Positions 20,157-30,395 of a stretch of DNA of 64,000 bases are shown here, piece by piece; the stretch's first letter is position 1; each line of letters begins with the position of its first letter. The notes beneath the pieces are model-generated. The model saw only the letters and a program-made list of their open reading frames with translations, was not told where the DNA came from and did no database searches. Both the position numbers and the translations under genes were made by a program. Origin of the DNA: an uncultured Candidatus Thioglobus sp. (GTDB lineage: Bacteria > Pseudomonadota > Gammaproteobacteria > PS1 > Pseudothioglobaceae); contig CAJQRX010000007.1 of the NCBI GenBank assembly GCA_905612405.1, forward strand, positions 1 through 64,000, written 5' to 3'.

Positions 20157-21038
20157 TTATCCTCTTGGATGATGTTTTTGATGCTGCGTTTTAAGTTGCG
20201 CATTTTGAATATGAGTGTAGAGCTGAGTGCTTGAAATATCGCTGTGTCCAAGCATTAATTGAACTGAGCGAAGGTCAGCTCCTTTTTGAACAAGGTGAGT
20301 AGCAAAGGCATGCCTTAGAGAGTGAGGAGAGAGCGGTTTATCTATTCCTGCTTTCATTGCATAATCTTTAATAATGTAGAAGAAATTTTGTCGAGACATT
20401 GCGGTTCCTCTATTTGATAAAAAGTAACTATCATTCTGGCCATTTTTTAAAAGTGTTGGTCTTGAGTTGAGTTCATATTTTGTTAAATAATCAATTGCAA
20501 TTTCACCCATTGGGAGTAATCTTTCTTTATTTCCTTTTCCATGAATACGTATAAATTCATCTTTTAGATTGATGTTATGGTAACTTAAATTAATTAGTTC
20601 AGAAACGCGCAGCCCACAAGAGTAAAGTAGTTCAAGCATTGCTCGGTCTCTTTGGCCAAGTAACGATTTACTACTAGGTGTCTCTAATAATTTTTCAACC
20701 TCTTGAACATTTAGAAAAACAGGTAATTTTTTTTCTAATTTTGGATAATCCAATTGCTCAGTTGGGTCAATTTTTAAATTATGTTTGTCAGCTAAATATT
20801 GATAGAAAGAATGCAAACAAGTGAGCATTCTAGATTGCGAAGAGGGACTTATATTTAAATTTTTTCTATATGAAAAGTAATCTTGAATCTGTTTTTTATC
20901 AACATCGATAAGCAAATTATCACCAAGCCACTTAATAAAAATTTTAAGATCAGAGCGATATGCACTTAAGGTATTTTTACTGGCACCAGTTGTGAGCCAG
21001 TAGAAATCAATAAATTGGTCTATTAGATCATTATTCAT
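20157..21038 (-). CDS. xerD: Tyrosine recombinase XerD
   Basis: 293 aa; LLYSCGLRVSELI, HSLRHAFATHLVQKGADLRSVQLMLGHSDISSTQLYTH; size and motifs of a core dif recombinase rather than an island integrase. Confidence 0.9.
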   Translation of the reverse strand: MNNDLIDQFIDFYWLTTGASKNTLSAYRSDLKIFIKWLGDNLLIDVDKKQIQDYFSYRKNLNISPSSQSRMLTCLHSFYQYLADKHNLKIDPTEQLDYPKLEKKLPVFLNVQEVEKLLETPSSKSLLGQRDRAMLELLYSCGLRVSELINLSYHNINLKDEFIRIHGKGNKERLLPMGEIAIDYLTKYELNSRPTLLKNGQNDSYFLSNRGTAMSRQNFFYIIKDYAMKAGIDKPLSPHSLRHAFATHLVQKGADLRSVQLMLGHSDISSTQLYTHIQNAQLKTQHQKHHPRG

Positions 21039-21078
21039 TTGGGATTATTCTACTTGAGTATGTTGTAAATGGGGCAAA

Positions 21079-21104
21079 AAAAATGCCAGTAAAACTGGCA
21101 TTTA
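21079..21104 (-). terminator. Rho-independent terminator downstream of rplS
   Basis: Minus strand AAATGCCAGTTTTACTGGCATTTTTTTTG: 8-bp or longer stem followed by a T tract. Confidence 0.8.
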
Positions 21105-21122
21105 AAATTCAAATAAAAATGT

Positions 21123-21473
21123 TTACTTCTTTTTAAGTTTTTCTTTAATACGGGCAGCTTTACCTGTAAGTCCTCTCAGATAGTATAGTTTTGCCTGGCG
21201 AACTTTACCACTTCGTTTGACTGTTACGCTATCAATCATAGTTGAGTGAGTTTGAAAAACTCTTTCAACTCCTTCACCATGAGATATTTTACGAACAGTA
21301 AACGCAGAACTTATACCGCGGTTTTTTATTGCGATAACAACACCTTCAAAGGCTTGTAATCGCTCACGAGTTCCTTCACGGACCTTTACCTGAACCACTA
21401 CAGTATCTCCTGAAGAAAATTCAGGAATGTCCGATCTTAGTTGCTCACTTTCAATTTGATCAATTAAATTCAC
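21123..21473 (-). CDS. rplS: 50S ribosomal protein L19
   Basis: [53 protein letters not shown]. Confidence 0.98.
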   Translation of the reverse strand: MNLIDQIESEQLRSDIPEFSSGDTVVVQVKVREGTRERLQAFEGVVIAIKNRGISSAFTVRKISHGEGVERVFQTHSTMIDSVTVKRSGKVRQAKLYYLRGLTGKAARIKEKLKKK

Positions 21474-21635
21474 GTTTCTACCTTTTAAGGGTTTCTGAAA
21501 AAGCCGTAATTATACATATTTTTTCTTTCCTACACAAGAAGCTAAAGGCTATTAAATAGATATTAATCATATTATTTTTTAAATGCTTTAACCATAATAT
21601 GAGATAATGAAAATAATATTTTTTAAAAACAGATA

Positions 21636-23075
21636 ATGGGTAAAGTAACGGGATTTTTGGAGCTAGATAGGCAAGTTGAATCCTATCGTGAAGTCGAAAT
21701 TCGTATAAAGGATTTTGGTGAGATCTTTTCTGGTACCCATAATTTAGATCAACTTCAAGAGCAAGGTTCTCGTTGTATGGATTGTGGAGTTCCATTCTGC
21801 CAGTCCTCAAGTGGATGCCCAATAGATAATTTGATTCCTGAATGGAATGATCTTGTCTACAATAATGAATGGAAAGAGGCATTAGAGAGATTAGAGAAAA
21901 CAAATAATTTTCCTGAGTTTACTGGAAGAGTTTGCCCTGCTCCATGTGAGGGTTCATGTGTTCTTGGATTAAACACTCCAGCGGTTACAATCAAAAATAT
22001 CGAGTTAGCTATAGTTGATAAAGGTTTTGAAGAGGGCTGGATAAAGGTCAGACCAGTTAATACTCAAATTGGAAAAAAAGTTGCTCTAGTAGGCTCTGGA
22101 CCAGCAGGCCTAGCTGCTGCTGATGAGCTTAATCAAATGGGGTACTCCGTAACTGTTTATGAGCGAAGTGACCGAATTGGTGGTCTTCTAATGTATGGTA
22201 TTCCTAATATGAAGTTAGGAAAAGATATTGTTGATCGCCGCGTAGATTTATTAAGACAAGAGGGTATTGAATTTATTTCTAATACTGATATTGGTAAGGA
22301 TATTTCAACGAAAGAATTGAAAAAATCATTTGATGCTATTGTTTTTACAACTGGTGCAACAAAGCCAAGAGATCTGCCAGCTGAAAATCGAAATGCTATT
22401 GGGATTTATCCTGCTATGGATTATTTGACGTCCAACACTAAAAGTCTTTTGGATAATGGCTATGCAGATAATAGTAAGCTCTCTGCTAAAGGTAAAAATG
22501 TTATTATAATTGGTGGTGGCGACACAGGGACTGACTGTATTGGTACCTCGCTTCGGCAGGGCGCTAAATCCATAACCAACTTTGAATTAATGAGTCAGCC
22601 ACCACAGGCTCGCTCTGAAAACAATCCTTGGCCAGAATGGCCAGTAATCTTCCGTATTGATTATGGTCACGAAGAGTCTAATAAAGTTTTTGGTAAAGAC
22701 CCAAGGCATTACCAGCTGCTCACAAAATCTTTCATTAAAGATAATGACGGACATGTGAGTGGAATTAAAACAATTAATGTTGAATTTTCAGATGGTAAAT
22801 TAAATGAAATTGATGGCACTGAAAAAACTTGGGATGCTGAGTTGGTTCTCCTTTCAATGGGTTTTCTTTCTCCCGAGCACTATTTAAGTGAAGATGCAAA
22901 TATTGATATCGATGAACGTGGCAACTTCAAAGCTAAGCATGGTGAGTATACTACTTCTCAAAAAGGAATCTTCTCTGCTGGAGACTGTCGAAGAGGCCAA
23001 TCACTTGTAGTTTGGGCAATCAATGAAGGCCGAGGTGTTGCAAATAGTGTAAATAATTTTCTAGTAAACTCTTAA
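21636..23075 (+). CDS. gltD: Glutamate synthase small subunit (NADPH-dependent)
   Basis: [77 protein letters not shown]. Confidence 0.93.
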   Translation: MGKVTGFLELDRQVESYREVEIRIKDFGEIFSGTHNLDQLQEQGSRCMDCGVPFCQSSSGCPIDNLIPEWNDLVYNNEWKEALERLEKTNNFPEFTGRVCPAPCEGSCVLGLNTPAVTIKNIELAIVDKGFEEGWIKVRPVNTQIGKKVALVGSGPAGLAAADELNQMGYSVTVYERSDRIGGLLMYGIPNMKLGKDIVDRRVDLLRQEGIEFISNTDIGKDISTKELKKSFDAIVFTTGATKPRDLPAENRNAIGIYPAMDYLTSNTKSLLDNGYADNSKLSAKGKNVIIIGGGDTGTDCIGTSLRQGAKSITNFELMSQPPQARSENNPWPEWPVIFRIDYGHEESNKVFGKDPRHYQLLTKSFIKDNDGHVSGIKTINVEFSDGKLNEIDGTEKTWDAELVLLSMGFLSPEHYLSEDANIDIDERGNFKAKHGEYTTSQKGIFSAGDCRRGQSLVVWAINEGRGVANSVNNFLVNS

Positions 23076-23091
23076 AGGATTGAGAAATAGT

Positions 23092-23415
23092 ATGGCTGAA
23101 ATTCTAGGAATGGAAGTAGATGAAGAGGGTTACTTATTAAAAGTTTCAGATTGGAGTATTGAGATAGCTAATGTGATGTCTGAAGAGGATGGAATAGAGC
23201 TCTCCACTGAACATTGGGAAGTTATTAATTTTCTTCAATCATATTATAAAGAGTATGAGTTTGCCCCAGCTGTTAGAGTTCTAACAAAAGCAATAGCTAA
23301 GAAACTGGGCAATGATAAAGGAAATTCTCGCTACCTGTACTCACTTTTTCCATATGGTCCTGCTAAGCAAGGTTGTCGATTCGCTGGCCTTCCTAAACCA
23401 ACAGGCTGTGTTTAG
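23092..23415 (+). CDS. dsrC: DsrC/TusE family sulfur carrier protein
   Basis: C-terminus GCRFAGLPKPTGCV carries both conserved cysteines of DsrC (10 residues between) rather than the single Cys of TusE. Confidence 0.92.
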   Translation: MAEILGMEVDEEGYLLKVSDWSIEIANVMSEEDGIELSTEHWEVINFLQSYYKEYEFAPAVRVLTKAIAKKLGNDKGNSRYLYSLFPYGPAKQGCRFAGLPKPTGCV

Positions 23416-23463
23416 CCTAATAAATAAGCCTTGACTTCCATTTTGGGATAAAAGATAAGTCAT

Positions 23464-24237
23464 ATGTCATTAATCAGCATTTTTTTTATACTCTTTTTCT
23501 ACTTTTCTGTATTAGTCTTTATTACAGGCCTCTCTTATAAGGTTGTTCAATATTGGAATACCCCTGTGCCTCTTAAGATACCTATTGCCCCAGCTCCATT
23601 AACAAAATCTGGAGTATTTTTAAGGCTCACTAAAGAAGTTTTTTTATTTGAAACTCTTTTTAAATCAAGTAAATGGACTTGGCTTTTTGGCTGGAGTTTT
23701 CACCTTGCTCTTGTCCTTCTTTTTTTTCGTCATTTAGTTTATTTTTGGCCTGGTGAGACTCCCTCAATATTACTTTATACTGAACCGTTAAAATATGCTG
23801 CTTATCCACTTATTTTTGGTTTGATTGGATTATTAGGTAGAAGGATTTTTGTCGATAGGGTTAGGTATATTTCAGCGCCATCAGATTATCTCATGTTACT
23901 ATTAATAATTTTAATTGGCGCAAGTGGAATGTTGATGACTTTTGCTAATTATTATGTTGATTTGGGATTGGTATATAATTTTGCAGAAGGTTTGATTACT
24001 TTTAATTGGTCTGAATTACCAAAAGAGGTAATTTTCTTAGCTCATATTTTTCCAGTTTTCTTTCTTATAGCTATTTTCCCAATATCAAAATTATTACATG
24101 GGCCCGGTATATTCTTTGCTCCTACCCTTAATCAAGTGGATGATGCTCGTAAAAAGAGGCATACCTCCAATTGGGCTATGCAAAAAGAAAAAAATACCAA
24201 AATTGATCTCGAGCATAATCAGGATAAAGGGAATTAA
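23464..24237 (+). CDS. dsrM: DsrM-like membrane heme b subunit (NarI family)
   Basis: Multi-TM protein with histidines; WSFHLALVLLFFRH and LAHIFPVFFLIAIFPISKLLH; adjacent to dsrC and dsrK. Confidence 0.82.
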   Translation: MSLISIFFILFFYFSVLVFITGLSYKVVQYWNTPVPLKIPIAPAPLTKSGVFLRLTKEVFLFETLFKSSKWTWLFGWSFHLALVLLFFRHLVYFWPGETPSILLYTEPLKYAAYPLIFGLIGLLGRRIFVDRVRYISAPSDYLMLLLIILIGASGMLMTFANYYVDLGLVYNFAEGLITFNWSELPKEVIFLAHIFPVFFLIAIFPISKLLHGPGIFFAPTLNQVDDARKKRHTSNWAMQKEKNTKIDLEHNQDKGN

Positions 24238-24239
24238 TT

Positions 24240-25772
24240 ATGTCAACAAATAGTATCGAAAAACTTCCTACTTACCTTGCAATTCCGCCATTAAAGAAAG
24301 ACTCAATGGTAGGTAATGGGCCTTTTAAAGCTAATATAGAAATACAAAAAGACCTCGGATTTCCAGGCGAAAAAGTTGATAACTGGCAGCAAGTAGCAAT
24401 TAATAAAATTGCTGAAACTAAATCCAAATATCGTTCTGTCCAAGTTTTTTTGGACTCTTGTATGAAGTGCGGTGTGTGTACTGATAAGTGTCACTATTAT
24501 TTAGGAACTGCTGATCCCAAAAATATGCCAGTTGCTAGGCAAGATTTATTTAGAAGTGTTTATAGAAGGCACTTTACTTTTGCAGGGAAGTACTTTCCAA
24601 AACTAGTAGGTGCTAAAGACTTTGATGAGGATATGCTTGATGATTGGTATAACTACTTTCACCAATGCTCACAATGTCGAAGATGTGCGGTATTCTGCCC
24701 AATTGGAATTGATACTGCTGAAATTTCAATGGCAGCTCGAGAGATAATGAATGTAATTGGTGTAGGCCAAAAATATCCTAACCAAATTTTAGGAAAAATT
24801 AATAAAATTGGAAATAATTTAGGCATGCCTGAGCCAGCTCTAAGAGATACTTTAGCTGACTTAGAGGAAGAGATTGAAGAGGAGACTGGTGCAAGTGTTA
24901 AGTTGCCCCTTGATATTAAAAATTCTGAAGTTTTAATGGTTACTCCTTCAGCTGATTTTTTTGCTGAACCACATATTGACGGACTTATTGGTTACGCTAA
25001 AGTTTTTCATCAAAGCGGTGTAAGTTGGACATTAAGTTCTTATGCTTCAGAGGCTGCAAATTTTGGCATGTTTATTGGTAATTATGATGTTATGAGGCAA
25101 GGAGCATTACGAATTCGTAAGGCAGCACTAGACTTAAATGTTAAACGTGTCGTAGTTGGTGAGTGCGGACATGCGTGGCGAGTAGCTTACAGTTTTTGGA
25201 ATACTCTTACCGGTTTAGGTGGTGGGGGCAGTGATGAATATTCATTAAAACTTCAAAATCAATTAGATAGCAACTATCCGCAGCCCCAACATATGATTGA
25301 GTTTACATATGATTTAATTCAAAGAGATAAATTATCATTTGATAAGTCTAAAAATGATCATCGAGTTGTAACTTTCCATGATTCGTGTAATGTTGCTCGT
25401 GGAAGTAATATGGGTGATATTGAAAATGGCCAGTTTATTCTCCCAAGAGAGGTAATCAAGGCGGCGTGTAATAACTTTGCAGATATGCATAAATCCACAA
25501 TAAAGTCTACTACTTTTTGTTGTGGTGGTGGTGGTGGACTTCTTACCGATGATCTTATTGATTTAAGAATAAAGGGAGCAAAACCAAGAATGCATGCCTT
25601 AAAGCAAAGTGAACAAGACAATGGTGTAAACACATTGGCTGCTATATGCGCTATATGTAAATCACAGTTTTCAAAGGTACTTCCTAATTATGATTTTGAC
25701 CCTTACATGATTGTAAGTGTTCACCAATTGGTAAGTGATGCAATTATTTTAACTAAAGATTCAGAAACATAA
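24240..25772 (+). CDS. dsrK: DsrK-like iron-sulfur protein (HdrD family)
   Basis: Two [4Fe-4S] motifs (CMKCGVCTDKC, CSQCRRCAVFC) and C-terminal CCG-type motifs (FHDSCNVARG, TTFCCGGGGGLL). Confidence 0.9.
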   Translation: MSTNSIEKLPTYLAIPPLKKDSMVGNGPFKANIEIQKDLGFPGEKVDNWQQVAINKIAETKSKYRSVQVFLDSCMKCGVCTDKCHYYLGTADPKNMPVARQDLFRSVYRRHFTFAGKYFPKLVGAKDFDEDMLDDWYNYFHQCSQCRRCAVFCPIGIDTAEISMAAREIMNVIGVGQKYPNQILGKINKIGNNLGMPEPALRDTLADLEEEIEEETGASVKLPLDIKNSEVLMVTPSADFFAEPHIDGLIGYAKVFHQSGVSWTLSSYASEAANFGMFIGNYDVMRQGALRIRKAALDLNVKRVVVGECGHAWRVAYSFWNTLTGLGGGGSDEYSLKLQNQLDSNYPQPQHMIEFTYDLIQRDKLSFDKSKNDHRVVTFHDSCNVARGSNMGDIENGQFILPREVIKAACNNFADMHKSTIKSTTFCCGGGGGLLTDDLIDLRIKGAKPRMHALKQSEQDNGVNTLAAICAICKSQFSKVLPNYDFDPYMIVSVHQLVSDAIILTKDSET

Positions 25773-25790
25773 GTTAGAGGCTATAAATAA

Positions 25791-26933
25791 CTACTCTAGT
25801 TTTTTGTAGTAATTAAGTATTCCTTTGTATATTGATTCTGCAATTTTTTTCTGTTGTTTACTATTAGTCAAGCGTTTTTCTTGAGTTGGATTTGATATAA
25901 ATGCGGTTTCAACGAGAACTGAAGGAATGCTGGGAGTTTTTAATACTACAAAGTTGGCTTTTTGGGGTTCTTTCTTATGGACTGGTCCAATTTTCCCAAG
26001 TTCATTGAGTATTTCCTTAGCAAGATTCAGTGATTGCATGTCCCGATCTTTTCTTGAAAAATCTGACAAAATATTTTTCAAAAATTGATCATTATCAATT
26101 ACAGTTTCAACGCCTCCAAACTGATCCACTAAGTTTTGAGATTTTTCCAATTGCTGAGATAGTTTGCTGTTATTTCCTTTCTCACTTAAGGTATAAATTG
26201 AAGCACCTTTTGCAGTTGAGCTTTCAACAGAGTCTGCGTGAATAGAAATAAACATGGTTGCATTTTCTTTTTGCGCTATTGTTATTCTTTTAGTCAGCGG
26301 AATATAGTAGTCCCCACTCCTAGTTAAAACAGCTTTTAGATCGCTATTTTTATTAATGATTGCTACAAGTTTTTTGGCAATTGCCAAATTTACAGATTTT
26401 TCTTGTGATTTATTTTTACCAATAGCTCCTGAATCTTCACCGCCATGACCAGCATCAACTAAAATAATTTTCTGATCCTTTTGAGTTGAATTTTTTACTT
26501 TTTTAATGTCTTTTGTAGTTTCTATTTTTTGTATTTTTACTTGAGATTCCAGGTCAATAATATCTACTACGAGTCGATGAAACTTATATTTTGCATTAGG
26601 TTCTAAGGTGAAGTGCTTAACTTTGAAATTTTTATTAATATAAACGATTAGCTTAATAGTTCTTTTATCTCTTTTTATAAGGACTTTTTGTATTCTGTTA
26701 TCCTTAAAAAAAATATTTGAAAAAGTTTTAGATAGTACTTCAGCATCATCAAAACTTATAATTACAACCTTATCAGTATTGGTTATATTAAATAGAGTAT
26801 CTTCTTCTTTATCAATAACAATTCGAGTTTGATTTGGGGCGGTCCAGTACCTAAAATCATAAAGTGAAGTTTTTTCTGCACTGAATGCACAGCCGGCAAA
26901 TACAAAAATAATCAAACTTATCCAATAGCGCAT
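25791..26933 (-). CDS. N-acetylmuramoyl-L-alanine amidase with AMIN domain
   Basis: Signal peptide, AMIN-like N-terminus, IILVDAGHGGEDSGAIG, SIHADSVES, SVLVETAFISNPTQEKRL. Confidence 0.92.
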   Translation of the reverse strand: MRYWISLIIFVFAGCAFSAEKTSLYDFRYWTAPNQTRIVIDKEEDTLFNITNTDKVVIISFDDAEVLSKTFSNIFFKDNRIQKVLIKRDKRTIKLIVYINKNFKVKHFTLEPNAKYKFHRLVVDIIDLESQVKIQKIETTKDIKKVKNSTQKDQKIILVDAGHGGEDSGAIGKNKSQEKSVNLAIAKKLVAIINKNSDLKAVLTRSGDYYIPLTKRITIAQKENATMFISIHADSVESSTAKGASIYTLSEKGNNSKLSQQLEKSQNLVDQFGGVETVIDNDQFLKNILSDFSRKDRDMQSLNLAKEILNELGKIGPVHKKEPQKANFVVLKTPSIPSVLVETAFISNPTQEKRLTNSKQQKKIAESIYKGILNYYKKLE

Positions 26934-27376
26934 TTTAGAATTAGTTTTCCTGTTTTAGTTTGAGATGTGATAACTATTGCTCTTGTTTCGCCACTCCCGT
27001 TAATATTGATTGATATATCAGAATGTGCAATAGCTCCTTTACCTAATTCTGGCCACTCAATAAGTTGAAGACTGTTTGGTTTAAGGTATTCACGAATTCC
27101 AATGTACTCTAATTCTTCTGGATCACTGAGTCGATAGCAATCAAAATGATGAATGTCTATTGCATCATTTTGATAACTTTCAACTAAAGTATAAGTGGGA
27201 CTTTTTACTTTATCAAAACCAAAGTATCCAATAAAGTTTTGCGCTAGAGTAGTTTTTCCAGCCCCAAGATCACCTATTAAGTATATTACGCATGAGTTTT
27301 CTAACTCAGAGCAACATTGAGCAAGCTTTCTTCCCAGCTCTTGAGTTTCATGAAGATTTTTAAGAACTAAATTCAA
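26918..27376 (-). CDS. tsaE: tRNA threonylcarbamoyladenosine biosynthesis ATPase TsaE
   Basis: IYLIGDLGAGKTTLAQNF, SPTYTLVESY, HHFDCYRLSDPEELEYIG. Confidence 0.95.
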   Translation of the reverse strand: MNLVLKNLHETQELGRKLAQCCSELENSCVIYLIGDLGAGKTTLAQNFIGYFGFDKVKSPTYTLVESYQNDAIDIHHFDCYRLSDPEELEYIGIREYLKPNSLQLIEWPELGKGAIAHSDISININGSGETRAIVITSQTKTGKLILKCAIG

Positions 27377-28356
27377 AATAATTGATATAAATAAATAGAC
27401 AAAGTAGTTAATAGAATAAAGCCACCAAAACGACTAATTTTTAGCCTTATTGAAAGAATTACAATTAAAAGAGTGAGTATTAACATGAAGACAAAGTCTC
27501 GACTCATTACTTCTGGTGGAATTTCTAAGACCAGTGATGAAGTGTAAGGCACTATTAATGCTGGAACTGCAAGAACTCCAAGGGTATTAAATAAATTTGA
27601 CCCAATAATATTTCCAATGACCATTTGATGTTGCTTTTTTAATGCACTGCTTATGCAAACAGCAAGTTCAGGAAGGCTTGTGCCAAGTGCTATAACTGTT
27701 AAGCCAATAATTAGGTCACTAACACCAAAAGATAGGGCAAGATTAGTTCCACCCCACACTACAAGTTTTGCACTTGAAACTAATACAATAAGAGATACAA
27801 TTAAGAGAAACCAAGTCTTTCCCTTATCTTGATTTTGGGAATTAATTTTAAGACTATCAGTATCAACAAGGCTGCCTTTCTTTGACTCTCTAAATATATT
27901 AATAAGAAATAGTAATAATAAGGACAGAAGTATTAAGCCATCAATAAAGCTTAGAAAACCATCTTTTTTTAATAAAAAACCTACAATTAGAGTTGATAAA
28001 AATAAGAATAACCACTCCTTTTTTATTATAGATTTTTCAACAGTAATAGGAAGAATGATTGCGGTAACTCCTAGAACCAAACCTATATTAAAAATATTTG
28101 AACCGAATGCATTTCCTATACTCATTTCAGGAATACCATCATAAGCTGCAAGTCCTGATACTAACATTTCTGGAGCCGACGTGCCAAATCCAAAAACTAG
28201 CAGACCAATAACTAGGGGTGAAATATTAAATATTTGTGCAATTTTAGCGCCATTATCAGTGAAAGCATCCGCACTCCACATCAGTAATAAGAAGCCAGCT
28301 AGTAGAGATAAAATTGGTTGTAACATGTTGTTATATAGAATGATTATGATGTCCAT
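27373..28356 (-). CDS. Calcium/sodium antiporter (CaCA family, YrbG-like)
   Basis: GFGTSAPEMLVSG and ALGTSLPELAVCISSALKK alpha repeats; start may be the internal Met at 28326. Confidence 0.9.
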   Translation of the reverse strand: MDIIIILYNNMLQPILSLLAGFLLLMWSADAFTDNGAKIAQIFNISPLVIGLLVFGFGTSAPEMLVSGLAAYDGIPEMSIGNAFGSNIFNIGLVLGVTAIILPITVEKSIIKKEWLFLFLSTLIVGFLLKKDGFLSFIDGLILLSLLLLFLINIFRESKKGSLVDTDSLKINSQNQDKGKTWFLLIVSLIVLVSSAKLVVWGGTNLALSFGVSDLIIGLTVIALGTSLPELAVCISSALKKQHQMVIGNIIGSNLFNTLGVLAVPALIVPYTSSLVLEIPPEVMSRDFVFMLILTLLIVILSIRLKISRFGGFILLTTLSIYLYQLF

Positions 28357-28473
28357 TATAAAGTCATCCTGGTTAGAATTTAAAAAACAGGGCCTTTATT
28401 TACCTACTAAAGATTAATGTGTTTATAACAAACATTAGGGATAATCTCAAATGCATCTATTTATAATGAATCA

Positions 28474-29193
28474 ATGTTACTTATAACTCGACCAATAGCA
28501 CAGACTGAAAATCTCAAAATGCTTCTAGAAGCATCTGATATTGAGTATGCTTTTTTTCCCGCCTTTAAAGTTAAAAAAATAAACACTGAAGTTTTGAGTA
28601 AGAACTATGATGTCATTATTTTTATAAGTGTAAATGCAGTTAATTATGCCGAGGATTATTATAAATTTTTTTCTTCTGGGTCATTTAAGGTCTTTGCAGT
28701 CGGCCCCATTACTGCTAAAAGACTATTCGATAAAAATATTAAAGTTGATTGCTTTCCTAAGGTCAATGCATCCAGTAAAGAGTTATTGGCAATGCAAGAG
28801 TGTTCAGAGTTGATCGATAAGAAAATTCTTATTGTTAGAGGAAAGGGGGGATCAGAAATACTAAAGAATAACTTGAAAAAATTGAACCAGGTTGATTATC
28901 TTGAAGTCTATGAGAGGATGCCTTGTGAGCTTACAAAACTTCATACTGAATCAATTGAAGTATTTTTAAATTCTCCAAAGGGGGCTCTAATGGCAAATAG
29001 TAATGAAAGCCTTTCTAATATTATTCGCCTATTAAATCTTGACTCACCTGATAATTTTAATAAGTTTAAGTCAAGAAAACTTATTGTTTTTAGTCAGAAA
29101 ATTAGAGTTTTTGCAGAGAATCTAGGCTTTGAAAATATAAAGGTTACACTGAATCCTTCTGATCAGGATCTAATAAACGAATTAATAATTTAA
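28474..29193 (+). CDS. hemD: Uroporphyrinogen-III synthase
   Basis: LLITRPIAQTENLKMLLEA, VIIFISVNAVNYA, KILIVRGKGGSEILKNNLKK. Confidence 0.85.
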   Translation: MLLITRPIAQTENLKMLLEASDIEYAFFPAFKVKKINTEVLSKNYDVIIFISVNAVNYAEDYYKFFSSGSFKVFAVGPITAKRLFDKNIKVDCFPKVNASSKELLAMQECSELIDKKILIVRGKGGSEILKNNLKKLNQVDYLEVYERMPCELTKLHTESIEVFLNSPKGALMANSNESLSNIIRLLNLDSPDNFNKFKSRKLIVFSQKIRVFAENLGFENIKVTLNPSDQDLINELII

Positions 29194-29252
29194 AAAAACT
29201 CACAAGTTGAAAAGGATTGGGTAACATACATTAAACTATATCGGGAGTTCAG

Positions 29253-29702
29253 GTGATAAGATTCGGTATTTCATGGGTGGCACGCTTACTTGGCGTTAGT
29301 GGTTTTACCGTCCAACAACCTACAACTCGTGGTTCCCTTCAAGATTTAAATATTTCTGAAAGAATTACTCCTTTTAATCCCAGTAATCTGGCTGTTGATG
29401 CCTTAAATACTTTCGATGGATCAGAAGCAACTCGACACTTTAAGTGCTTTCAAGACACTCAAGTCAAATTAAGTCAAGGAGAGCAGGTTAATTATGCCAG
29501 TAATGATCAAGATCTTGTTTCTGTGATTGCTGCTTTGAAATCAAAACTTTATCAAGAGTCTATCAAGAGTAAGCATTATACGAATGCTTTTAATGAGCTA
29601 AATGAAAGATTAGTTGAGTTAGAAAAAATCGTACAACCTGGTAAGAAGACTGATTTTCAAAAGCTCCAGGGCTGGGTTCATTCAAAAAGTCACTTCCATT
29701 AA
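29253..29702 (+). CDS. Hypothetical protein
   Basis: 149 aa, GTG start preceded by GGGAG; C-terminal coiled-coil-like stretch; no family recognised. Confidence 0.65.
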   Translation: MIRFGISWVARLLGVSGFTVQQPTTRGSLQDLNISERITPFNPSNLAVDALNTFDGSEATRHFKCFQDTQVKLSQGEQVNYASNDQDLVSVIAALKSKLYQESIKSKHYTNAFNELNERLVELEKIVQPGKKTDFQKLQGWVHSKSHFH

Positions 29703-29818
29703 TCTTTAATTTTATTATTATTGATGAGACTCTCTCGTCCCGATTCATACTGTAAAAAAGAAAAGTAATTAGGTATAATGCTACTTGGTTTTTAAATTAA
29801 TATTCTTATTAAATAAAT

Positions 29819-30037
29819 ATGTCAAAAAGTGATTACATTGAGTTAGAAGGCGTCGTAAAAGAAAAATTACCTAATACAACTTTTAAAGTTGAATTAGAAA
29901 ATGGTCATAGCGTTCTTGCTCATATTTCTGGAAAGATTCGTAAGCACTATATACGCATACTTCCTGGCGACAAGGTAACTGTTGAAATGACTCCTTATGA
30001 TTTAACTAAAGGAAGAATTACTTTCAGACATAAATAA
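29819..30037 (+). CDS. infA: Translation initiation factor IF-1
   Basis: [66 protein letters not shown]. Confidence 0.98.
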   Translation: MSKSDYIELEGVVKEKLPNTTFKVELENGHSVLAHISGKIRKHYIRILPGDKVTVEMTPYDLTKGRITFRHK

Positions 30038-30048
30038 ACCTTAGATAA

Positions 30049-30135
30049 GCCAGTGTGGTGGAATTGGTAGACACGCCGGATTCAAAATCCGGTTCCTTCA
30101 CGGGAGTGCCGGTTCGAGCCCGGCCACTGGTACCA
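30049..30135 (+). tRNA. tRNA-Leu (anticodon CAA)
   Basis: GCCAGTG...CACTGGT acceptor with encoded CCA, anticodon loop TTCAAAA, long variable arm, GGTTCGAGCC T-arm. Confidence 0.95.
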
Positions 30136-30157
30136 AACTTGTTTAGGATGCAATAAA

Positions 30158-30391
30158 ATGGATAACAACTTTGTAACTGATGCACTAACTTTAACCATGT
30201 TTGGTATGGGTTTCGTTTTTGTATTTCTTGCTTTGATGGTTGTTGTAACAAATGTAATGTCGCTACTTGTAGCAAAAATCCAACCTGCAACTAATGACCC
30301 CTCTGCGTTAGATTCTGATCCAATAATTGAGATTGATGAAAAAACAAAAGCAATTATTGAGGCAGCAATAAAAATGCATACACAGAGATAA
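30158..30391 (+). CDS. oadG: Oxaloacetate decarboxylase gamma chain
   Basis: Small single-TM protein LTMFGMGFVFVFLALMVVV directly upstream of oadA. Confidence 0.85.
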   Translation: MDNNFVTDALTLTMFGMGFVFVFLALMVVVTNVMSLLVAKIQPATNDPSALDSDPIIEIDEKTKAIIEAAIKMHTQR

Positions 30392-30395
30392 TTAT

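Noticed and set aside
20157-21038. XerD-like recombinase as an island integrase
   Set aside because: Length and motifs fit the chromosomal dif recombinase, and it sits beside rplS without att-like repeats or cargo
21478-21903. 141-aa minus-strand ORF overlapping the gltD start
   Set aside because: Overlaps the conserved gltD N-terminus and the promoter region; no recognisable domain
30024-30290. Minus-strand ORF spanning the tRNA-Leu and oadG
   Set aside because: Antisense to a tRNA and a conserved gene; the sequence GTSGRARTGTPVKEP is tRNA read-through typical of spurious annotations
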